A program made the position numbers and the translations under genes. A stretch of 64,000 nt of DNA from the NCBI GenBank assembly GCA_023362775.1, contig JALMGJ010000029.1:9033268-9097267 (forward strand), in the 5' to 3' direction. Below are positions 45,470 through 57,620 of this stretch, in pieces (the first letter of the stretch is position 1; each line of letters begins with the position of its first letter). The notes under the pieces were generated by a model. It made no database searches. It saw nothing but the letters and a program-made list of their open reading frames with translations, and was not told the origin of the DNA. The stretch comes from Charina bottae (lineage: Eukaryota; Chordata; Lepidosauria; Squamata; Charinaidae).

Positions 45470-45635
45470 GAGTGGTACCCATTTATCTACTTGCCTTTTA
45501 GCTTTTGAATTGCTGGGTTGGCAGAAGCTGGGGCTAGTGACGAGAGCTCACCTCACCACGCGGATTCGAACTGCCGACCTTATGGTTGGCAGACTAACAG
45601 CTCAGCGGTTTAACCCGCTGAGCTACCGCGCCCCT
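45470..45635 (-). mobile_element. tRNA-derived SINE head, variant
   Basis: Reversed tRNA-like head with a perfect B box on the minus strand (GGATTCGAACT here) and A box (CCCGCTGAGCTACC), followed by GAGTGGTACCCATTTATCTA as in the ACCTTT family. The usual 3' half is replaced by the GC-rich block to the left, so it is a distinct subfamily or a chimera. Confidence 0.75.
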
Positions 45636-45639
45636 TGAA

Positions 45640-46685
45640 TTCATTTGCTTTGTGCTGGATCATAATGATAGCTTAGCTAATGGTTTCCAAATGCATGTGT
45701 AAATTAATGCAGGACAGTAGCAGCTCCGAAATCTTTCCCTGTATCCAGGGCCAGATAAACACAGCCCAACAATGGTGTCAACTGGCCCTTCCACTGCTCA
45801 ACTGACAAGACATAAAGACACAATAAGTACAGAAAACTAACGCTGAGTGTGGCAGTGAAAGAGTTTAATCCAGGTCTGCCTGTAGCCATGGAGACATGTG
45901 AATAATTCTATATTTCATCATGCTGTTCACTTGTTAGAAAGCACAGTGCCTTCCTTCCCAACTTCTGAAGTCCTCAGGAGTTCAGTACCACTTTCATTTC
46001 CAATGGACTAGATAAGGCTGACACAGGATGAAGGGTTCATGTGGCTCTGTGAATATTTTAGCCAGTGCAATATGCATTGGTTTTGCCTCTATGCAGGCAA
46101 AAAATAGTGCATTCATTATAAGGAAGCTGCCTGAACTGTAGAGTACAAAGTAAGAGCAGGTGGTAGTAGAATAGCATCTCCAAGAAGGGAAACGTTCTAG
46201 GGCAGTGAATGATTCCCCCCAGTTACTAATGGATTATTCACACATATGAAAGTGAATCCTGCTGTAGCAATTACCTATTATTCTTATTTCCTTTGTCAGG
46301 CTCTGGGGATTTCCCCAGCAGCCTATTAGCAAGCTGATGACAGACGGACCTGTTGTAAAATTCAAAGGCCCGGATAAGCTTGATGCTTTTAGATGAGATG
46401 GAGAAGATTTCATGGTCATGAGAGTTTAAACAGTGCAGGGGACCTTGATTATTTCTGCAGGGGGGTGGGAATCCAACAAGTAAGGAAATACAAATCATTA
46501 TCCTGCATTTCTCTTTGATTCATACATAGCAATTTGCACCCAAGCTGAACCATCCTTGCCTTGGTATGCACAATAGACATATTTCAAATATGGCAATTTG
46601 CCTGGAACAGATTGCAGGAAACACATACATTTTAAAAAAAGAGAAACATTTAGCTAAAAAAAAAAAAGGCAGAAGAGTAGGCTAG
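45640..46685. other. Intergenic stretch, nothing recognised
   Basis: Unique sequence; an A-run at 46657-46668. Confidence 0.5.
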
Positions 46686-46689
46686 TAGT

Positions 46690-46785
46690 ATTAGGTATGT
46701 TCGCTGCCTTCAGTTATTTATAAAAATAATAAAGGTGGGATAGAAAATAAAATAAAATAAAAAAATAAATATAAAATAATAGGGG
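46690..46785 (+). mobile_element. SINE 3' tail fragment
   Basis: AGTATTAGGTATGTTCGCTG, then TTATTTATAAAAATAATAAA and GGTGGGATAGAAAATAAA with an (AAAT) end, known to me as the end of a squamate tRNA-SINE. 5'-truncated. Confidence 0.65.
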
Positions 46786-46817
46786 TTGGATTGTTTGTGG
46801 TTCTTCTGTGGTTCAGA

Positions 46818-47152
46818 GGTAAAGGTAAAGGTTCCCCCCGCACATTTGTGCAGTTGTGTCCGACTCTAGGGGCCGATGCTCATCTCCGTTTGTTAGCCAA
46901 AGAGCCAGCGTTGTCTGAAGACGCTTCCACGGTCATGTGGCCGCATGACGCGCGCGTAACGCTGTTACCTACCCAACAAAGTGGTACCTATTCATCTACT
47001 TGCATTTGCATGCTTTCAAATTGCTAGGTTGGCAAGAGCTGGAACTAGTGCGGGAGCTCACTCCACACGCAGGGCTAGGGATTCGAACCTCTGAACTTGC
47101 GATCTTCTGATCGACAAGCCTGGCGTCTTACCCGCTGTGCCACCACGCCCCT
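46818..47152 (-). mobile_element. tRNA-derived SINE, ACCTTT tail
   Basis: A full-length reversed copy with exact 11-bp duplication TGTGGTTCAGA (46807-46817 and 47153-47163). The tail is GGTAAA units on this strand. It is the second of two well-preserved minus copies. Confidence 0.96.
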
Positions 47153-47164
47153 TGTGGTTCAGAA

Positions 47165-48025
47165 GAGTAGGCTTAATTGGGATTGCCGTTTGAGGTACTG
47201 TAGGAAAACCAAGTAATTGTTTTACTGTAGTACGCTTAACATGAAGGAGGCCATCATGATAAGCCATAGGCTGGTTTCATTGTTGGACATTGCTTTGAGA
47301 CAAATACAATATTTATTTCCTTATTTTATTTTGTGTATCTTTGCCATGCTTTTCTATTTCAAAATGGCACTGAAATGGAAGGCAAGCACATCAAAGAAAA
47401 AGAACAAGTTTTCCACATTGTCCTCGAGCTTTTCTTCATTCGCATTTCTATTTGTTTTTAATATGTAGCCTTTATCTTTCAGGCTTGTAGTCTGAAATGT
47501 TGAAAATGAATGATTGCAGATTGAAAAAGAAGACCAAGTGCCATCCTCTCATTTCACACGTCTGTGAAATTAAAAGTTGATATAATATATAAATAATTTA
47601 ATTTAATATAAATTAAAAGTTGAATAACTGTGCAAAAACAGGCTAAGACAACTGAACGTACTCCCAACAAACACTCCACAAGATTTTAATTTTTAGAATG
47701 CAAAGGACAGCTTGTAGAATTTTTGTGAAGATGTCATCTTTTTGTCGAGTGTGGAAGAGGAAATCACAAGATACTTCCAGCAAGCTTTCGTAAGAACTTT
47801 GCTATTAAAAACTCTTTCCCAATATCTTCCACTTTTTGTTTTGTTTTGTTTTGCATTGTGTCTTAGATTGTAGATCTTATTACTAATCTCTAACCAGGAC
47901 GAAATAATATCAAAGCATTTCACCCTTCTAGGACATTCCATTACACATCTTAAAGTAGTCACCTTGCAAAAAAGAAAAAGCACAATTGGGTTTTACATCA
48001 AAAGGTTTCAAGCTAGAAAGGTCTT
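47165..48025. other. Intergenic stretch, nothing recognised
   Basis: Unique AT-rich sequence. Confidence 0.5.
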
Positions 48026-48029
48026 TTCA

Positions 48030-48525
48030 AGGTCGAGTCCGTCACCTCCAGAATATTATCCATCCAACTTGCCCTTGGTCAGCCCCTCTTCCTTTTGCCT
48101 TCCAACTTCCCTAGCATTAGCATCTTCTCCAGGGTATCCTGTCTTCTCATTATGTGGCCAAAGTACTTCAGTTTTGCCTTTAATATCATTCCCTCATGTG
48201 AGCAGTCTGGCTTTATTTCCTGGAGTATGGACTGGTTTGATCTTCTTGCAGTCCAAGGCACTCTCAGAATTTTCCTCCAACACCACAGTTCTAAAGCATC
48301 TATCTTCCTTCGCTCAGCCTTCCTTATTGTCCAGCTCTTGCAGCAATAGGTTACTACAGGGAATACCATTGCTTTAACTATGTGGACCTTTGTTGTCAGT
48401 GTGATGTCTCTGCTCTTAACTATTTTATCGAGATTTGTCATTGCTCTCCTCCCAAGAAGTAGTCGTCTTCTGATTTCCTGGTTGCAGTCAGCGTCTGCAC
48501 TAATCATCAATTCTTCATACATTGT
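48030..48525 (-). mobile_element. RTE (Bov-B-related) LINE fragment
   Basis: Related to Bov-B but a separate subfamily: the 3' region reads (minus strand) GGAAGAGGGGCTGACCAAGG where the copy at 31577 has GGAGAAGGGGACGGCAGAGG. Both ends are lost. Confidence 0.9.
48079..48522 (-). pseudogene. RTE ORF2 C-terminal fragment
   Basis: 147 open codons, MYEELMISADADCNQEIRRR, then VVTYCCKSWTIRKAERRKID and WTARRSNQSILQEIKPDCSH, ending in KLEGKRKRG. Colinear with the frame at 31584-32234 over about 140 residues with many substitutions (for example TYCCKSW against MYGCESW). Lacks catalytic domains. Confidence 0.88.
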
Positions 48526-48594
48526 GGCTCTTGCTTACCTATAAAAGTGCTTAGCATGGTTCTGAATTGCATAAGATTGTTGACTCCTAGGCCC

Positions 48595-48726
48595 CAGGAC
48601 TGGTTTCCCCAATCTTGATGCCTTCTATATGTGTGGACTTCAACTCTTGGCAATGCTTGTTCTGGCTGGAGAATTCTAGGAACTGAAGTCCATTCATATG
48701 GAGGGCAGTCAAATTAGAGAAGGCTG
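48595..48726. mobile_element. hAT-type palindromic MITE
   Basis: Left CAGGACTGGTTTCCCCAAT, right GAGAAGGCTG, with the inner inverted blocks TGTGTGGACTTCAACTC and GAACTGAAGTCCATTCATA. Third member of this type after 13462 and 33022. No clean duplication seen. Confidence 0.6.
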
Positions 48727-48729
48727 CCC

Positions 48730-50990
48730 TAAAATACTTTCATAATTACTGTACATGTTCTACTTTTGAACTGCCACAGAAGGTAATTCAATGCACTGAC
48801 AGATCAGATGGTCCTTGAGTTCAGTAACCTAAAACTTGACCTAACATTGATAGTAAAGCTCAGGCTGGCAATTATGAAAAGTTTTAAGGCACTTTATCAA
48901 AGAGTAAGTTCATAATGGGGAACCTGACTAAACCTTGGATATGACATTGTTCCAGTGCACCAAGTCTACAGAGATTGATATTAATTCTTTAAGGGAATAT
49001 CAAATATTCACTGCAGCCTTAAGCTAGACTTCTTTCAATATATACTGTATGTATGTGTGCATGAAAAAGAAGCATGAAATATAAGAAAACATATACCTTT
49101 CCTAACTTAATAAAAGTCTGAGAAGCAGGATCAAGAATTTGATTTATTAAATAAACACAACCTCGATTGTGGCCCTCTGCAAATAAAATTGTAGATTTCT
49201 GTTTCATTATCTGTTGACATCAGTCCAGGATTATGAGCTTCTCTGATCAGGCAGATATTTGAGAAAACGAAGGGAGGACAGGACTCTGAAAGCTCTTTTA
49301 ATTGAATAGAATATTTGCTGAGTTTTTACTGCCATGGTCAGAATGAATTATTACATTGGGGGGGCGTGTTTGTGTTGAGCAATTTGTTCCACTGCTTGCC
49401 TTCTCTCTCTCTCTAACTTCCTTTTTTTGTTTTATTAGTGAGATGTAATGAACAGCTACAGCAATGACAACATCCAGTACATACAACATCCTTATATACA
49501 CTATAATTATTAAAATAAACTAAACATAAAAGAAGAAAAAAACCCTAAATACTACAAAACTCTTTCTTGCTAATCTCCAGTGATGCTTTCATATAGAACA
49601 TATTTGTCTGTCTGATCACTTTCACTGAACAAGGAATATGAGACCATGGTAGAATCTCCTGAGATATCGATCAAATGTAACGTGAACCAAATTTCATGTG
49701 TAAAAGATGCTGTGAAGAAGAGATAAGAGTCCTGCAGACAGAGCCAATTAGAACTAGAATCAAAAGAAGCCCAATTGGGTCAGCTCTGAATTTGAAAGAC
49801 ATGCTTGAAGCCATGGCTTTACCCAAAGATTATTTTAAATAAATCTGAAAATCTTGCTGACAGCTACAGTGATGGTGCCCATACCAGATATGAAGCATTG
49901 AGCACCTTTAGAAATAAGTTTTATTTCAATAGCAGAGAGACACTAGTACATTTAATTAGATTTAATTTCAGTAACTTTGGAAGATGGGATTAAACCATAT
50001 GGTTAGACCATCAATGTGAATCAATATATATCAAATGAACATCATTTTACATTTTGCTTTATTGATATATTATATGTTAGAATTATTATTTATTTCTACT
50101 GTTGACTCTCTTAAAGAGAGAGGTTCTTCAGGTAAAAACTGCTATCCAATAAAGGAACTTTGGTTGCCAAGATCAGAATACTCAGAACGGGCAAATATAT
50201 GAGTTGGTTACTCTTAGGAGAATTCCAAAAAAAAAAAAGCTAATTTAAAAACAGACTCAAACAAATTAGTAAAAAAAAAAGTCTAATAATTCATCATGTT
50301 TAATGTCTTTTAATTGGTAGGGCCATAACAAACAGCCAATGGAAATCTAAAGAAGTAGCAACCACTGAAGTTTGAGGATGACCCTCAATATCCTAATAGC
50401 CAATTAGATATTGAGATATCATGCCTATGTCACTAAGAGATAGGAGTGGGGGAAATTCTTTTTTTGGGTGGGGATGATAGTATCACAAACCTCTGATTTC
50501 CTTCTATCTCTAGGTTTTCAGCTTGTTTTCCAGATTGAGAAGTAAGTCATTCTCTTCTCTGAATTTCCTTAGCTGGTAGGAGAACATTTTTTCTTCTGAG
50601 CTTGTTCCTTTTCTTAACTTTCCTTTGCATTCTTAGCACTTCCATCTGAACCTGAAAAACATCTAAGAATTGTAAGCCTTCTACTGAATGACAGGTATTG
50701 CGTTTTTCTTTATGGTTAAATATTTAGCGTGCTTTAGTAGCTTATATTGAGAAGGACGCTAAGAAGTTTGAAGCTGAAGAGTGGAAATTCTAGCACAGGT
50801 GAATACTTTCTGTTCTCTAAATGTTATCAATCATCACACATATCCTCTTTGCCAACTATATGTTTCAGCCAGAGCACAGCATTTAAAGTTGCTAATTGAC
50901 AGGATAGCCCAATGAAGACCCCATCAATATGCTATCTGACCTCCTCCAAGGTACAAATATGGACAGTAAGACCGCCAAGTTTATAGCTGA
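48730..50990. other. Intergenic stretch, no gene seen
   Basis: AT-rich unique DNA; A-runs at 50227-50238 and 50270-50280. No nameable element. Confidence 0.45.
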
Positions 50991-50994
50991 AGCC

Positions 50995-51150
50995 TTTCCT
51001 ATCTAGATCAGATTGGGGTCAACTGCCAAGGGGATAATCTTACCTGATTATTTCATTGAATATTTTTATATCCCAACATGCTGTATTATTTTATGTTATT
51101 TTATTTGATATGGTCATTAGACTAATCAATAAACAATAAACTAAACTATT
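50995..51150 (+). mobile_element. LINE 3' end, possibly hairpin-tail family
   Basis: TTATTTGATATGGTCATTAG then ACTAATCAATAAACAATAAA resembles the terminal TTGTACTGGTCNNNGACCGT-AATAAA of the copies at 32281 and 40961. The hairpin is decayed. Confidence 0.45.
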
Positions 51151-51490
51151 ATTTGTGGCCAAAATACCCAAATGAATTCTTTTGTTGTATTTCTAATAAT
51201 TATGGGAATAAACTTTTGCCAGTTTATTTCATGATCTCCATATTTTACCATCTCTTCCAGTTCATGAGCTATTCTACTATCATTTGGTATTGATACCATC
51301 TATAAGTAACACTTACTTTCCTTCAATTGCTGTGTTGTTCTAGATGTTGGTCTGTCTGAATTCAAAAATTCCATAGAATTTTTACATGGTCATTTTGGAG
51401 CACTTTTTCAACATTATGGTCATATCAATACTCTGGGACCTTAAATCTAATAAATTTCAATGTACCCTCCCCATTTCCACACACTGGTTC

Positions 51491-51600
51491 TCTCATCTCT
51501 CATCTCTCATCTCTCATCTCTCATCTCTCATCTCTCATCTCTCATCTCTCATCTCTCATCTCTCATCTCTCATCTCTCATCTCTCATCTCTCTCTCTCTC
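51491..51600. repeat. (CTCATCT)n heptanucleotide repeat
   Basis: About fourteen 7-bp units ending in TC and TATC repeats. Seven-base microsatellites are uncommon. Confidence 0.96.
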
Positions 51601-51639
51601 TATCTATCATCTATCTATCAACTCTCTTTCTATCATCTA

Positions 51640-51760
51640 TCTATTTCTCCCTTGCTGCTGGCCATCCTGTTCTTCTCTTTCCTTCAATCTTTTCCAGCAT
51701 TACAGCCTTTTCCAGAGAGCTGGGTCTTCATCTAATATGTTCAAAGTAGGATATACATTG
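51640..51760 (-). mobile_element. RTE-like LINE fragment
   Basis: Reversed, it reads AGCTCTCTGGAAAAGGCTGT then AATGCTGGAAAAGATTGAAG and GAAAGAGAAGAACAGGATGG, parallel to the plus-strand copy at 57420-57485. Confidence 0.75.
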
Positions 51761-52622
51761 GAGAAAATGATTGTATTCAGCAAAATTCATTTAATAAAAG
51801 CCCACATCAACTGTGATTCAATAGGCCATTGTCCTTTGAAAGCCACATATTAGGGTAGATATTAATACTACCTCCCATATGGATTACATTTAAGAATAAA
51901 TCCTATTACATGCACTCTGCCTTATGGGTTCTTGTCATGTAAGTGACATGAATTTCAATTACACTCTCTCAAATATAATGGTATCATGGATCGTTTGGTC
52001 TCCTCTCCCGCCCACAGTTTCCGGTTCATATATGTAACATCCCACCACACATGTTCCTTGTTCTACCCCAACATGAATCTTAATGCCACAGTGAGGTACC
52101 ATACTTTTGTGATTTGTGATAGAAATGGTTGTCTCCCTGAGGATGGCATTTTACAGTTAAAACAGAAAAGTATGTGCTATAGATTTTAAAAGATGATTTG
52201 ACATAATTTCCCAGACAAACGCCATTTTCGTAGGATCACATTTCATTCAACCCCCCCCCCCAAAAAAAATCTGGAATGGTTTATAGTCACTTCAGGAAAT
52301 GTGCTATGAATTTTCTACCTATTTAATACAGTGTCCTTCTACAACGAGGTCCCATTAATGTGGGATATGGAAGATCTTTGAAATATGACAGCATGCATTC
52401 ATTAAATTTCTTGCAAATGACCTGGGAACTGTCTTCCCAGTTTTGATATTATAACTTATTAGTGCATTATAAGAATACAATATTGATCTTGGGTAGTGAA
52501 GCTTGGTAACAGTTAACTAAATGCTGATTATTAATTAATTATTGATGCATTCTTATCTTCCAACAAGCAATTAACAATAATCAGTTTTATCAATGTTAAC
52601 AGAATCATTGCCTTCTTCATTC

Positions 52623-52690
52623 CCTATTCCTTCTCCTTCTCCTTCTCCTTCTCCTTCTCCTTCTCCTTCTCCTTCTCCTTCTCCTTCTCA
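52623..52690. repeat. (CTTCTC)n hexanucleotide repeat
   Basis: About eleven CCTTCT units, pure pyrimidine. Confidence 0.97.
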
Positions 52691-52694
52691 CAGT

Positions 52695-53700
52695 TTCTAT
52701 AGATAGCAGTTCTAATATCTGACCAATATGTCTTCACCATGGGACCATCACACTATAGTCCGCTGTTCCATTCTCATTCTAATATTTTCACTATAAAAAT
52801 ATTATGCTGTTGCAAGTCAACAACAACTAAGCTTTATTTGTCAACAACAACTAAACTTAGGCCAGACTGCTTACTCATTTTCTCATCTTAATGTACTGTA
52901 TATCCAAATAGCTATTAATAAATAAAAATTAGTCCTCCTGTCCCATAGTAGTGACTTTCTAAAGACAAATCCTTGCAGTTAAGTAGCAGAATTTAGCAAC
53001 ACAGTGGATAACTTCAGGATCTCTGTCTGCTTATATAAAATGTCTCTATTTGAGACCAGACACATTTTTTAGAAGTGGCTGAATTAACTTTTGTCTCTGA
53101 TCGGAATAAAATAAACTTCTCTATAGATTTAAATTTTCCTCAACTACCTGGGCAAAGTCTCTATGATAATGGAATTTTACTGAATCTGCCTCCCAAGGCT
53201 GCTGATAGGAAAGCATTAAACTGAGTTTGTGAGAAAGCTCATTACTAGTGTGAATAAATAAGTGAATAGAGATACGGTGTTGGTGTATGATCTTATCTTA
53301 TTTTATTTGATATGGTCAAATAAGATAAGATAATTCCCTTGGAATTTGCCTAAATGGTAGATTATAGTTTGGCTCCCCTTGTTTTGAAACTCATTATGCT
53401 GATCTGTTGCCCATTTATTTCCTGGGTCTGATCCAGGCCTGATGTTAGCCAAAACTCAGGTAATGAGTCACAAGAACACACCTGCCATTTAGATCTCTAA
53501 TTGACCCATGTGATTAGCAAAAGTAGCCTCGTAGTTGCTATTGTGATTCTGTAATACATGTAACAGTTCCTCTGCTTAGGGTAGCAAAAGTTTCTTGTGA
53601 AACAGGAAATTGAAAATAAATTAAGGATAGAAGAAAAGAAATAAAATAAAAAAGATTGGAACATTAAATATGAGTGATGGAAAATTATCTTGAAGCTAAA
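52695..53700. other. Intergenic stretch with a perfect palindrome
   Basis: Mostly unique. ATCTTATCTTATTT (53290-53303) is repeated exactly inverted at 53318-53331 around a 14-nt loop. Confidence 0.6.
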
Positions 53701-53704
53701 GCTA

Positions 53705-53825
53705 AATGATTTTATAATTTATTTATTGTATTATTTGATTGTGTTTTTATATTCTTTACTCTATTTTAATCAGTTTTATTGTAAACCGCCCAGAGTTCCC
53801 CGTTGGGGGAGATGGGCGGTCATAT

Positions 53826-53860
<35 letters not shown>

Positions 53861-53862
53861 AC
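53705..53862 (+). mobile_element. L2-type LINE 3' tail with (AAAT)n
   Basis: TTTATTGTAAACCGCCCAGA then GGGGGAGATGGGCGGTCATA, ending in about seven AAAT units. One of the best-kept tails of this family here. Confidence 0.88.
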
Positions 53863-53864
53863 GA

Positions 53865-55125
53865 GGAATTCTAAGGAAATCAAATAAGGCTATGAGATTT
53901 TCCTTTCCATCATGTCCCATTGAAGTAGATCAAATACTATTATAATTCTCACTCTTCTGGACTAACACCAATTTATGTAAATTGAATTTAAATTATTCCT
54001 TTGCCCTAGTATCTTCTGCTGTATAAAAGTTGCATACCTTTACTACATTATGATTTACTCCATTGAGTTTTTAAGAAACCACTCAGAGGTTCATGAAATT
54101 GAGCTACTTCAACCCTGGTCATAATAGTGTCATGTCTCACTTACCAACCAGTCAGTTGCTATCAATAAACATCAATCAGTTTATTTTGATGATGTAACTC
54201 TCTGCTATCCTGTATCTGCAGAATATAATCTATGGCTGCACAATGCTAAATCTGAGTTCCAACAATAACACTAATAATAAAATAACAAAAATATTAGATA
54301 TCCTGGATCTTTAGTGTAAGCAAAGCTGATATTGCTAAAATATGAGCAATAACTCTCAATGCTTTTAGCATTGTTGTTGTTGTTGTTGTTATAGCTTTAG
54401 GGGAATACCAACAATACAAAAAGTAAAATAAATGAAGAATAATATAGTCATCCCTTCAATTAATAGCTTCTCAGATAGAAGAAGCCCTGTTAAACTCCTG
54501 AACTGAACAGTGACTTTTTTCAAATTTTTAGAGTAATTTCAAGATAGTTGCCTGCATAGTTGGAAGCAAATTAAAATAAATAACATATGGAAGTGAATAA
54601 ATGTACAGTTGCAATAGCATAACATTGTGAATTGGCTTTTTCCTAACACTCCCTCTTGCATATGTTACAAATGTTATAAATACTCTTGATTTCACATAGT
54701 CATAAGTAAACAACCTGGTACTAGATCAGGCCATGACCAAAGCAAAGAATGAGTGGAAAATGTATCTCCTATCCAAAAGAGAATTGCTTCTAGCCCTTTA
54801 TGTAGAGTGGGTGGGAGAAAAAGATACAAGAAATTTGAACACTGATGATTATAAATAGAATGTGCATGTGAGACTCAGCAGTTGCTAGAATTCATTCATA
54901 ATGGTTTCTTAGCTTTGCTACAATCATTTACCTATATGAAGTTCCTAGATTCTTGTGTCCCTGTTTATTTGGATCCAGCCCAGACTTGCTGGGCAAAAGC
55001 CAGACATGAAAGTTCAATTTCACTAACTCATCTTGTAATGACAGCATCCATGCAGTTTTCTTGGCAGTGATGGGGAATTGGTTTGCCATTGCTTTCTTCT
55101 GGGCTATCAGGCTACATTTGGTAAG
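53865..55125. other. Intergenic stretch, nothing major
   Basis: Unique sequence; a (TTG)n run at 54371-54391 and a short SINE-like piece (CATCCATGCAGTTTTCTTGG) at about 55045-55110. Confidence 0.5.
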
Positions 55126-55142
55126 GGGCCCTCAACCTACCA

Positions 55143-55483
55143 AAAGGGGCGTGGTGGCTCAGCAGGTAAGACACCAGGCTTGTCGATCGGAAGATCACAA
55201 GTTCGGAGGTTCGAATCCCTAGCCCTGCGTGCGGAGTGAGCTCCCGCACTAGCTCCAGCTCTTGCCAACCTAGCAATTTGAAAGCATGCAAATGCAAGTA
55301 GATTAATAGGTACCACTTCGGTGGGTAGGTAACAGCGTTACGCGTGCGTCATGCGGCCACATGACCGTGGAAGCGTCTTTGGACAACGCTGGCTCTTCGG
55401 CTAACAAACGGAGATGAGCACCGGCCCCTAGAGTCAGACACGACTGCACAAATGTGCGGGGGGAACCTTTACCTTTTTTTTTA
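55143..55483 (+). mobile_element. tRNA-derived SINE, ACCTTT tail
   Basis: Full-length, with head AGGGGCGTGGTGGCTCAGCA and B box GGTTCGAATCC (about 55208-55218). The duplication CCTCAACCTACCA (55130-55142) and CCTCAGCCTACCA (55484-55496) differs at one base. Confidence 0.94.
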
Positions 55484-55499
55484 CCTCAGCCTACCAGGT

Positions 55500-57340
55500 T
55501 TTCTGACTGCCTTTTTATTATAAAAAATAACAAGAAAGACTATATCTGTGCATTCAACAAGATGTGCCAGGACAACTGATTTTATGATTTCTCATATGTG
55601 AACGTTATTCAGTAAACAATGGGGTCCCTGTTACCCTTTTTCCAATTCAAAGGTCAGATCTGGATGAGGCTGCTATGATCTGACATTGGTGGCTTAAGGC
55701 TAGTGAAGCATTGCCAATATATTATGTCCTATTTTAGTTTCTGAGTGCCAAATGCAATCATATTAAAGCAAATGGAGCCTAATCCAGCCTGGATGTGTTA
55801 CATTTTGATGAACACTCAGAACATTGGATGATTGGATGGCTAGAACCAGTTAGAACATTGTAAGAAAGCATTTTCCTAGATGGTATCACTTCAAGGTGTT
55901 GTTTAGGATTTGCTGCTCAAATATTTACTGTACACAGAAAATTAACCAATCAAGGATAAAGGTTTATTCTAGCTTTCTTTCTCACAAGCTATTTTATTTT
56001 GTACTTTGGGATTTTGCACATAAAGGAACTTTCAGACTTCATCTCCCTGCTACAAAATAGTTCAGTGAAAGTTTTATTATTTAATTAGAGAGTGAAAAGA
56101 TGTTAATTTCTATGATTACTTCCAATATTCACTTTAGCTCTAAATGTATCTCAATTAGCTTATTTAAATACCAACACCACATTGTTTTCAGTTGCAGATG
56201 TTGGAACGGGCAACTTTGAAAACTGCATTAAAAGTTTTAAATCTTAAAACAGAAGGGAAGGTTACCTTATAAATCTAATCTTTCTCTCTCTTTTTTTTCT
56301 TGTTTGTATGGATAAATAGAAAATAATTTTAGCTCTGGTTTCTGGGTACACTTTCTCCTTTGAAATTTAAAAAAAGAGGAAAAGTCATGTTTTTAATTTA
56401 CATCCTTTTAATGCAACATGCCGAATTAATTATGAGGCCCCAGTTTAGCCAGACTCAAAACACATCACAAAATGTCCTGAGTTTTTCACAAAGCTTACAC
56501 TTTTGAACAGTCATTGACTTTGTGCTAAAAGGAAATGAGATAATAATGGCCATTGCTTAGTTTTGTCAAACTAGAAGTTCTTGAAATAATGATGAAAGAG
56601 AGTCTAAGTATCTTTCAAGCTAACTGCATATTTTATAAAGGTAAGGAGAAAAATGTTGTGTGGTCTGTTTTGGGGGTTGCAGAAATAATACATGATATCT
56701 TAGACACCATTCACATACACTATTCACACAATGATCAAATACAGACTAGGATAGAATCTTTATTGTGATCAATAATAAAACTGGATGCTATGGACAGATT
56801 GTGTATGTGTTGGGAAGCGTTAATCAAAATAAACCACATTGATTAGTCAGTTACACATTATACATATAACATAGCAAAATTTGGCTACCCTGAAAGTAAG
56901 TACTTACTGTATATCTGTAAATAAAGCCAGTTGGGAAATTTGCTGGTTTATCAACAGTAAACATGTATCAGCATAAAATGGACAATATAATTATCAAATA
57001 TATGCCCTAATATGACTGAAAGAGACATGAAAGAAAAAAATAATGCTACACTGGACACTTCATATAATTCCAAGTGCAGTGCTTTTCAATATATGCAGAT
57101 CATGGGTTTACTTGATTATTCAAGAGATACATATGCATGTCAGAATGAGCCCTTAGTAGTTTTAACACCAGAGTCCAGGAAGCAAGTGGGCCTTTCAATG
57201 TTTTTGCTAAAAATAAAGTTCTCACTGCTATAACTGAGAAAATAGCCATCAGAATCAATTACAGTAAAAATGGTGCCAATTACTATGAGTCCATTCAAAA
57301 ATAATGCATTTAGGGTGAGATGGTTTTTAATAAAGCTATG
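55500..57340. other. Intergenic stretch, no gene seen
   Basis: Unique DNA. 56060-56540 looks non-repetitive and moderately complex, but conservation cannot be judged from one sequence. Confidence 0.45.
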
Positions 57341-57344
57341 CTAA

Positions 57345-57620
57345 TCCAGAGTTCTCACCCGAGGCACAGATGACCAGGCTCAAATTATCCTTCTTCAAAC
57401 AAATTATGTGAAGGTCTAGTTCTCTGGAGAAGGCTCTTAATGCTGGGAAAGGTGGAAGGAAAGAGAAGAAGAGGACGACCAGCAGCAATGTGGATGGACT
57501 CAGTTCCAGTGGCGATGGGTACACCGTTGGAAGACACGAAAGACCAGGTTACGGACAGTTCCTAATGGAGAAAATCTATTTATGTAGTCACTAAGAGTCA
57601 ACTCCCACAATAAATTAATC
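57345..57620 (+). mobile_element. RTE-like LINE 3' end
   Basis: AGTTCTCTGGAGAAGGCTCT then AATGCTGGGAAAGGTGGAAG, GAAAGAGAAGAAGAGGACGA, and near the end GTAGTCACTAAGAGTCAACT. Parallel in layout to Bov-B but a different subfamily. Coding frame broken. Confidence 0.8.

Noticed and set aside
51460..51850. Ser/His/Leu-rich frames
   Set aside because: Produced by the CTCATCT repeat.
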